Shown one piece after another: positions 1 to 5,516 of a DNA stretch of 7,381 nucleotides; the stretch's first letter is position 1, and each line of letters opens with the position of its first letter. The translations under genes and the position numbers were made by a program. The stretch lies in assembly GCA_946637575.1 (NCBI GenBank), contig CAMPBJ010000045.1:1-7381 (forward strand). The letters run 5' to 3'. The DNA comes from an uncultured Clostridia bacterium. GTDB taxonomy: Bacteria; Bacillota; Clostridia; Christensenellales; Borkfalkiaceae. Below the pieces are notes generated by a model, which saw only the letters and a program-made list of their open reading frames with translations, was not told the origin of the DNA and did no database searches.

Positions 1-3000
1 AGATGGGCTTGCTCGGGTTCACGTACGGAATAGTAATGTGCAAGAACGGCAGTGCTGTCAATTATAAAAACGGTACGTCGAGTTGGGCGGATAACGGCGG
101 CAACGCCTATACGAACCAGCGCGGATATACCGGTTTCTACGACAGTTGGGCTGATTTCTACGCTGCGTTGAATTCGCCGGTTGCAAGTTTCATCACCCCC
201 AGCGGAAATGCCGATACCAACTACGGCACTTACAGACGTTCTTTGGGCTACGGTATAGAGTCTTTCGATACTGACTTCTGGTCTATTAACAGATTCAGCT
301 TAAAGTGCAACGCGGATGCGGTTTCCGCTCCGTCGCTTCCTTCCTACACCGTTAACTTCTACGATGAGGCGGGTGAGAATATTCTCTACTCCTACACCGT
401 AGAAGACGGCACGAACTTAAGTTATCCCGTCGGTCCGTCCAAAGAAAGCGCGCTTTTAGAGGCTTACTCTTTCGGCGGCTGGACTAACGACGGCGGCGAG
501 ACGACTCACACGTCGGGAACGCTCACCGTTCACGCGGACGAATCTTACTACGCGACCTTTGTTACCGACAACGTCGCGACGAAGATTGCGAGCGAGGGTG
601 CGCCCGAAGTTAAGTTAAGCGGTGCGTCTTTCGTCGAATCCTACAACCTCTACAAGGCTTTAGGTCATGCGTCGAGTATGATCACCTCGTACTACATAAC
701 GGGTAACAACACCGCTGCGGAACTTGCCTTTGTAACAAGATACGGCGCGGGCTACAACGCTCCTTCGTTCTCCTTCTACTATCGTTGGGCGGACGAAACG
801 GGCGGCACGGCTACCGCTACCGTAAAGGCGATAAGCAGCACCGGCGTATTAACTACGATCGGCACGCTTACGAACAAGACCGGTGCTTACGCGCACTTTA
901 CCGCGTCAAGCGCGATCTCCGACTTTGCCGGATTTAAGGTAGTGTTCAGCGGATTTACCGGCGAGTTCTTACTCAACGACATTGCGACCGGTCACGTTCA
1001 CGGTACGGTTACCGTAACTCCCGGCTCGGATGAAGAGGGCGACGCTGCTGTAACTTCCGGTAACGTTATCGAAAGCACCAGCGCCGACAACTCAAAGGTT
1101 TACTATTACTGCACCTGCGGTATGTTCTTGGCTGACGCGAAAGCGGGCATCTCGATCACGGAATCCGGTTCTGTGGTTACCGCAAAGGCGACCGGCACCA
1201 ACAACGTGATCTATCAGGTAGACAAGTATCCTTCTGCAAGAAACATAAGTCTCAATATGTCCGTTGACGGCAGCGGAAACGCTTCGTTCGCGAGCAGAAA
1301 GGTAGACCTCGATCTCGGCATCGTCGGTGCGTACACCGTAGATTCCATCTACTACAACGGAGTATCCATCGGTGAAGGCGGTTCGACTATCTCCACCGGT
1401 AAACTCTATAGGTACAACTCCGAAACGGGTAAGTACGTTATTCCGTCCGAGACCGTATACCTTACGGTAAGCGTTATCATGACGGCAAATAACAGGTCTT
1501 ATGAAATCACGCTCCCCGTCAACGTCGTTGCAAAGGAGATCGCGACTTACAGCGATCTTAACAACTTCGCCGCCTGGTCGAAGGCGTACTCCGCCGCAAC
1601 CACGGTGGGCGAAGTAACCTCCTACGGCGGTTACTTCCTCGTAACGAGCGATATCGATTACAGCGAGTATAAGGTAGTGCACACGTACACTCAGAACAGC
1701 GAACAGAGAACCGCGACCGTAGAAGGGTTCTACTACTACGTTGACAGCGCAAATCAGATCGTCGTAAACAACTCGTTTATGACCGACGAACAGTTGATGC
1801 TTAATCCGAACTACGTAGACGGCGTTAACGCCGCGATCAACGGCGCGAACAACGCGATCCCGTTTAACGGCACGCTTGACGGCGGCGGGCACGCTATACA
1901 GAACATGAAGCTCGCAAACAACAAGAACAGCTACGTTGGTTTTATCTACAACTTAGGTAACGCCGGCGAGTTGAAGAATATCGCGTTCACCGGTTTAAGA
2001 TTCAGAGCGTCCACGCTCGTTGCGACCGGCAACGGTTCGATCGAAGACGTTTACGTCGAGTTCGCCTCCGCAGGCACGTATTTTGCGGCAAGCGGTTTGG
2101 CGACCACTTCGGATTGCGGTTCGATCGCACCTCATTTGGGTACGTTCGGCTTCGACCCGAATTATAACAACAACAAACTTACGAGAGTCGTCGTCAACAT
2201 GATGAACGACAACGTCGCGGAAGACACGACTGAATGGAACGCGTCAACTCTTGCAACCGAGAAGACGACGAGAACGAATAACGGTACTTGGACGGCGACG
2301 GAAGAGGCTTTGGCAAAGATGGCTGCGGCAGGTTCCGAAATCACTTCCTGGAACAGCCTCGTTGGATATTCGAAGAGCGATAAGAGTTACAACTCTCCGA
2401 CCTATCACAACGCAGAATCGACCGGAAATAAGTATATGATCGGTAGATTTACGGCAAAGGGCGAAGCGTCCTTAAACGGCGTTTATGCCATCGTAGGCAG
2501 ATGGAACAACGATCCTTCTTACAGAACCGTTCAGACTTACGACGTCGAAAACGATTATAATTTGAAAGGTCTCAGCAGTCCGATCAAGGGCGTTTGGGGA
2601 CAGTACGACGGATACGAATCCTTCCTCGGCGCGCAAGGTTCTGCCTTTAACACTTCGAACTGGGATAAATGGTCGTACGAAGACGGCGTCTTTAAGTTCA
2701 ACAATATCGTAATTTACAGCGGCGAGGAAGTCGCGGCGTCAGTTTCCACCACAGGCAAACTGTTCAACAGCACGACCGGTACTTCGGACTACGTCATCGT
2801 GTCCGGCGAATCGCAGGACAGCGTCAGCGCGGCAGGCTTTATTGCAAAACATCTTACTCGTGCCGCCGCAAAGAACGGGTTTGACACCAACGGCGCAGTG
2901 GCGGGCGGCGTAAGCAGCATCGCTACCGCAAATTACACTAAAAACCCCACTAACGCAAGAGACAACTTGTTCGTTACGGAAACTATAACTAACCCGATGG

Positions 3001-5372
3001 AAGTTAAAATGACCACCGGCATTTCCGAGGCAAGCGCAAACGCTAACTACCTCGTCATCGGTAACGAAGAGGTTGCGGGACTTTACGGCATAACTCTTCC
3101 CGCGGAAGGAAAGGTAAAGATCGCAACAAAGAACGGCGCGACTTTCATTCTCGCAGGTAAAGACGTCGACTACGAAGCCGCGGCGATACTCTTCTTACAA
3201 AAAGCGATAGGGTATAACGCTCTCGACTGGGAACTTGTCGACTACAACGGATATAGAGTAGACACGACGCTTGCTTCCATGCTCGGCAGCAGCGGTAATT
3301 TAGACTTGTCAGTTGCCGTAAGTTACAGACAGCAGGTAAACGCCAGCCTCGGCAATTACAGACGCGCTAACTTAGGTTACAACGCGACGACGGTTTATTA
3401 CTACGGTCCGCTCGTTCAGAACGCAAGCGGTTACTGGGTAAATCAGTCCTGGCACAACACGTTCAACTGGTTGCCTTACGAAACTTTTGTTTCGGGCAGC
3501 GGTGACAACGGCGTTTCGGCAAGCAACACTCACTGGAAATGGTACTCTAACTACGTTTCCGGCAGCACTCCTTCCGCTCCCGACGGTAGTACGTCGGGCA
3601 GAGACCAGCTCTGCTACACCGCTCACGGCGACGCAGAAGAGAGAGCGCTTATGATCAAGGTCGCAGGCGATCGTATCGCGGCAAGACTTCTTTCGGACAG
3701 TTCTATTCACAACATCTCGTTTACGCATCAGGATAACGCTTACTTCTGTTCTTGCTCCGACTGTTCGAATAAAACTCCGAGTTTCCTTATTTTGCAGTTC
3801 GTAAACGACCTCTGCAAGTACATCGAGGATAACTACTCGATCCCGCAGGAGTGGTCGGTCAACTTCTTTGCGTATAAAGAGACGATGGAAGCGCCTAGCG
3901 CGTACGATCTTAACACTATTTCTATTAACGAACACGTGGGCATCGTTCTCGCTCCGATTCAGGCGGCTTTCGCTCAGAGCATTTACGCTTCGGCTAACAA
4001 CGAGTTCAGGAACAACATGGAGATCTGGGCAAGCAAAGTGGGTAAAGTCGGTTGCTGGTACTACTGTGTAGACTTCCAGAACTACTTCAACCCGCTCGAC
4101 TGCTTCGCTACCATGCTCACCTGGATCGAACATGCAGCCAACACCTTACACACCAACTGGTTGTTCTGGCAGGGTGCGTCAAGATCCGCAGGTGCGTCTT
4201 CGTTCGCTTTCTTTAAAGAGTACATTAACTCCCGCGCCGCGATCGAGATTCTCGATAAGGTAGGCGCAAGAGCGGACTACGTCACGCACGACGCGTACAT
4301 GGTTGCTATCCACAACTACCTTGCGGAATTAGAGTCCGACTTCTTCGGAGTTAACGTTTCGGTCGACGGTTCGCTCGTCCACACCGCAACTTCGAGGTCG
4401 GGGTATTACGGCTACTTCGGTCCGACTTCCGTCGGCACGGCAATGTTCAACGCGTATACTGCTAACAACAAGTTCTATGCGGCGACCTTGGCTCTTGCCA
4501 AAGCGGACGCAGATAACGGATACGGTAACTATGCGAACTCAATCGCGGCAGGAACCGGCGCGTCTTTCGGCGATATCAACACATGGACCTCCACCGGCGA
4601 AGGTACGGTAAGGGATAAGATCGACAACGTTATCTGGACACAGAATAATAAAAAATATATTCGTCGTTTCTCGTTCGTCGTGATGTCTACAAAGTACAAC
4701 GCCAACGGCACGGTGGCAACGAACGGTACGGTAAACTATAACAACAGTTACACTTCGAGTACGGGCAATAACACCACGCACTACGCGTATATCGTTGCTA
4801 ACAATAATGAGGCGGCTAACAGCGTTCAGGCGATACTCAATAAGTTCCCGCCGGCGTTTACAAGTCTTGCTTCCGCTTACAGTTCGTTCTATAACGGCAG
4901 CGCGTGGACGGACGAGGAACAGCAGTTCCAGTATGAGAGATACTACAAGAATATCGTAAGAGAAACCCTCTTCGGCAGATTCCTCTGCAGTAACGACTTC
5001 AACGTCGCTGTAGCTTACTGGTTCAAGCATCTCGGCGGTTATAGTTATTACTCCGACTACGGTTTAACGCTCACCGAGAGTAGCGGTTATGTAAAGTCTA
5101 TCGTTGCCGATTCTAAACTTGCAACGCACCGTAAGGCGTTCATGGCTGACTGCGAACTTCTTTACATCTGTCAGTACGCGGAAGACTTTAGAACTGCGCT
5201 TTACGCCGCGGCAGTAGGAGATAATAATTACGGTTTGTATAAGTCCTGGCTCGTCTCCGGATCGATTTCGAGCTTCACCGTTCCCCAGTGGGAAGGCTCC
5301 GGCTTTAGTTACGTTCCCGAAAAGGGCACTACGGTTACGGGCGTTGAAAACTTTGTCGGATACACCGGCTAA
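1..5372 (+). CDS. Giant exported multidomain protein with DUF4838 (GH163-like) region, 5'-partial
   Basis: Open reading frame of 1,789 residues counted from the ATG at position 3, ending with TAA at 5370-5372. That ATG is probably internal: only two bases precede it, the N-terminus has no signal peptide, and every recognisable domain is of an extracellular type, so the real start with its export signal should lie upstream. Domains, in visible residues: 1-110 unrecognised, Trp/Tyr/Asn-rich; 115-188 a Listeria-Bacteroides (B-type) repeat; about 191-330 a probable beta-sandwich, carbohydrate-binding-like; 331-376 an HVH...CTCG segment; 400-510 beta-rich; 512-700 beta-helix/GLUG-like; 810-905 beta-rich; 905-1090 an alpha/beta domain; 1150-1415 DUF4838-like; 1450-1789 unrecognised. 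DUF4838 proteins include glycoside hydrolases (family GH163, endo-beta-N-acetylglucosaminidases acting on complex N-glycans), so a secreted glycan-cleaving role is inferred; the substrate cannot be read from sequence. No LPXTG, terminal membrane helix or dockerin is visible at the C-terminus. The gene is followed 10 bases later by a strong terminator. I am confident it is a real gene and moderately confident of the enzyme class. Confidence 0.93.
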   Translation, partial: MGLLGFTYGIVMCKNGSAVNYKNGTSSWADNGGNAYTNQRGYTGFYDSWADFYAALNSPVASFITPSGNADTNYGTYRRSLGYGIESFDTDFWSINRFSLKCNADAVSAPSLPSYTVNFYDEAGENILYSYTVEDGTNLSYPVGPSKESALLEAYSFGGWTNDGGETTHTSGTLTVHADESYYATFVTDNVATKIASEGAPEVKLSGASFVESYNLYKALGHASSMITSYYITGNNTAAELAFVTRYGAGYNAPSFSFYYRWADETGGTATATVKAISSTGVLTTIGTLTNKTGAYAHFTASSAISDFAGFKVVFSGFTGEFLLNDIATGHVHGTVTVTPGSDEEGDAAVTSGNVIESTSADNSKVYYYCTCGMFLADAKAGISITESGSVVTAKATGTNNVIYQVDKYPSARNISLNMSVDGSGNASFASRKVDLDLGIVGAYTVDSIYYNGVSIGEGGSTISTGKLYRYNSETGKYVIPSETVYLTVSVIMTANNRSYEITLPVNVVAKEIATYSDLNNFAAWSKAYSAATTVGEVTSYGGYFLVTSDIDYSEYKVVHTYTQNSEQRTATVEGFYYYVDSANQIVVNNSFMTDEQLMLNPNYVDGVNAAINGANNAIPFNGTLDGGGHAIQNMKLANNKNSYVGFIYNLGNAGELKNIAFTGLRFRASTLVATGNGSIEDVYVEFASAGTYFAASGLATTSDCGSIAPHLGTFGFDPNYNNNKLTRVVVNMMNDNVAEDTTEWNASTLATEKTTRTNNGTWTATEEALAKMAAAGSEITSWNSLVGYSKSDKSYNSPTYHNAESTGNKYMIGRFTAKGEASLNGVYAIVGRWNNDPSYRTVQTYDVENDYNLKGLSSPIKGVWGQYDGYESFLGAQGSAFNTSNWDKWSYEDGVFKFNNIVIYSGEEVAASVSTTGKLFNSTTGTSDYVIVSGESQDSVSAAGFIAKHLTRAAAKNGFDTNGAVAGGVSSIATANYTKNPTNARDNLFVTETITNPMEVKMTTGISEASANANYLVIGNEEVAGLYGITLPAEGKVKIATKNGATFILAGKDVDYEAAAILFLQKAIGYNALDWELVDYNGYRVDTTLASMLGSSGNLDLSVAVSYRQQVNASLGNYRRANLGYNATTVYYYGPLVQNASGYWVNQSWHNTFNWLPYETFVSGSGDNGVSASNTHWKWYSNYVSGSTPSAPDGSTSGRDQLCYTAHGDAEERALMIKVAGDRIAARLLSDSSIHNISFTHQDNAYFCSCSDCSNKTPSFLILQFVNDLCKYIEDNYSIPQEWSVNFFAYKETMEAPSAYDLNTISINEHVGIVLAPIQAAFAQSIYASANNEFRNNMEIWASKVGKVGCWYYCVDFQNYFNPLDCFATMLTWIEHAANTLHTNWLFWQGASRSAGASSFAFFKEYINSRAAIEILDKVGARADYVTHDAYMVAIHNYLAELESDFFGVNVSVDGSLVHTATSRSGYYGYFGPTSVGTAMFNAYTANNKFYAATLALAKADADNGYGNYANSIAAGTGASFGDINTWTSTGEGTVRDKIDNVIWTQNNKKYIRRFSFVVMSTKYNANGTVATNGTVNYNNSYTSSTGNNTTHYAYIVANNNEAANSVQAILNKFPPAFTSLASAYSSFYNGSAWTDEEQQFQYERYYKNIVRETLFGRFLCSNDFNVAVAYWFKHLGGYSYYSDYGLTLTESSGYVKSIVADSKLATHRKAFMADCELLYICQYAEDFRTALYAAAVGDNNYGLYKSWLVSGSISSFTVPQWEGSGFSYVPEKGTTVTGVENFVGYTG
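345..566 (+). other. Domain: Listeria-Bacteroides (B-type) repeat in the large protein
   Basis: Residues 115-188 follow the pattern of the family: an opening strand YTVNFYDEAGENILYSYTVE, a G-x-N/L-x-Y-P turn, then the diagnostic YSFGGWTNDGG hairpin, and a closing A-D-E-S-Y-Y-A-T-F strand. Such repeats are beta-grasp-like spacer or adhesion modules in surface proteins of Bacillota and other anaerobes. Only one copy is visible, which is fewer than usual; more copies could lie upstream of the window. Confidence 0.8.
1536..2102 (+). other. Domain: GLUG/beta-helix-like region in the large protein
   Basis: Residues about 512-700 open with EIATYSDLNNFAAWSK, then GGYFLVTSDIDYSEY, and later PFNGTLDGGGHAIQNMKL followed by YVGFIYNLGNAGELKNIAFTG. 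This succession (a sorting-into-categories helix, a 'DID' strand, F-x-G-T-x-D-G-x-G-H-x-I, then G-x-I-K/E-N-h-x-h-x-G) is characteristic of GLUG-motif and right-handed beta-helix segments in secreted anaerobe proteins. Only the first rungs are clear; the regular pattern fades after residue 700. It probably has a structural or ligand-binding role. Confidence 0.7.
2715..3272 (+). other. Domain: alpha/beta domain that precedes the DUF4838 barrel
   Basis: Residues about 905-1090 contain SDYVIVSGESQDSVSAAGFI, then ANYLVIGNEEVAGLYG, then ATFILAGKDVDYEAAAILFL and IGYNALDW. This matches the usual N-terminal domain of DUF4838 and of several glycosidases (such as families 20 and 67): strand - helix - 'VIG' strand - 'hhIhG..' strand - helix - 'lG.r'. 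It packs against the barrel and is not itself catalytic in known relatives. The assignment rests on pattern recognition, not on a profile search. Confidence 0.7.
3450..4247 (+). other. Domain: DUF4838-like (GH163-type) putative catalytic barrel
   Basis: Residues about 1150-1415. Family landmarks seen in order: WHNTFNWLPYE at 1150-1160; DQLCYTAHGD at 1201-1210 (usual 'QLC.tnpe'); ISFTHQDNAYFCSCSDC at 1238-1254 (usual 'vs..Dn..yC.C..C'); FLILQFVNDLCKYIED at 1261-1276 (usual 'll.FvN.vae.i'); SVNFFAYKETMEAP (usual 'tlAY..t..pP'); VGIVLAPIQAAFAQSI; NMEIWASKVGKVGCWYYCVD and NYFNPL (usual 'W.k....l.vWdY..nf.nyl.P'); and WLFWQGASRS...EYINSRAAIEIL. Domain order is collinear throughout, with no gap or frameshift. 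Catalytic residues cannot be assigned safely without an alignment to characterised GH163 members. Confidence 0.8.
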
Positions 5373-5382
5373 AATCAATAAC

Positions 5383-5422
5383 AACGAAAAAAGGCTTTCC
5401 TTTCGGGAAGCCTTTTCGTTTT
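5383..5422 (+). terminator. Strong intrinsic terminator of the large-protein gene
   Basis: A hairpin pairs 5389-5400 with 5405-5416 across a TTTC loop: 12 base pairs with one G-T wobble and a GC-rich middle (AAGGCTTTCC / GGGAAGCCTT). AACG at 5383-5386 can further pair with CGTT at 5417-5420 if two A residues bulge. The 3' arm runs into a T-rich tract ending at 5422. It starts 10 bases after the stop codon, so it ends the upstream transcription unit. The A-rich 5' arm would also give a T-tract on the opposite strand, but no minus-strand gene abuts it here. Confidence 0.92.
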
Positions 5423-5478
5423 AGTAAAAACGCGTTGATAATACCTTACAATTTTTGTTATTTTGAATTGTCACGTTA

Positions 5479-5507
5479 TTGACATAATTTGTCGACAATG
5501 TTATAAT
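5479..5507 (+). promoter_or_regulatory. Consensus sigma-A promoter with extended -10, driving the lipoprotein gene
   Basis: A perfect -35 (TTGACA, 5479-5484) and a perfect -10 (TATAAT, 5502-5507) are separated by exactly 17 bases, and TG at 5499-5500 with one base before the -10 adds an extended -10 element. The surrounding DNA is AT-rich. Transcription should begin about 6-8 bases after the -10, at G5514 or G5515, which is only two or three bases before the ATG at 5517. A weaker alternative upstream (TTGATA at 5435-5440 with TATTTT at 5459-5464, 18-base spacer) would give a leader of about 46 bases, but that leader also lacks a ribosome binding site. Confidence 0.85.
5489..5498. promoter_or_regulatory. 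Candidate operator: perfect palindrome in the promoter spacer
   Basis: TTGTCGACAA is a perfect 10-base palindrome lying wholly between the -35 and -10 boxes. A related imperfect arrangement, TGTCA (5469-5473) and TGACA (5480-5484) with six bases between, overlaps the -35. The repeated TGTC/GACA half-sites at a strong promoter are what a repressor operator would look like, but a 10-base palindrome can occur by chance and no regulator family is recognised. Confidence 0.3.
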
Positions 5508-5516
5508 TTATTCGGT

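Noticed and set aside
3..5. ATG at position 3 as the true start of the large gene
   Set aside because: No signal peptide follows it, no upstream sequence is available to show a ribosome binding site, and the extracellular domain content requires an export signal. It is most likely an internal Met.
1092..1892. Long minus-strand open frame (266 codons) opposite the large gene
   Set aside because: Its translation is Arg/Val-rich low-quality sequence with no domain, and it lies wholly antisense to a clearly coding region; codon bias of the plus-strand gene explains the lack of stops.
3372..4133. Long minus-strand open frame (253 codons) opposite the DUF4838 region
   Set aside because: Same reasoning: wholly antisense to a conserved domain, with no recognisable protein features.
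5463..5465. In-frame TTG as an earlier start for the lipoprotein
   Set aside because: It would place the promoter inside the coding sequence, has no ribosome binding site, and would add LNCHVID-type residues in front of a normal MKRK signal peptide.
5498..5506. Mini-ORF ATG TTA TAA inside the promoter
   Set aside because: It lies upstream of the predicted transcript start, so it would not be transcribed from this promoter.
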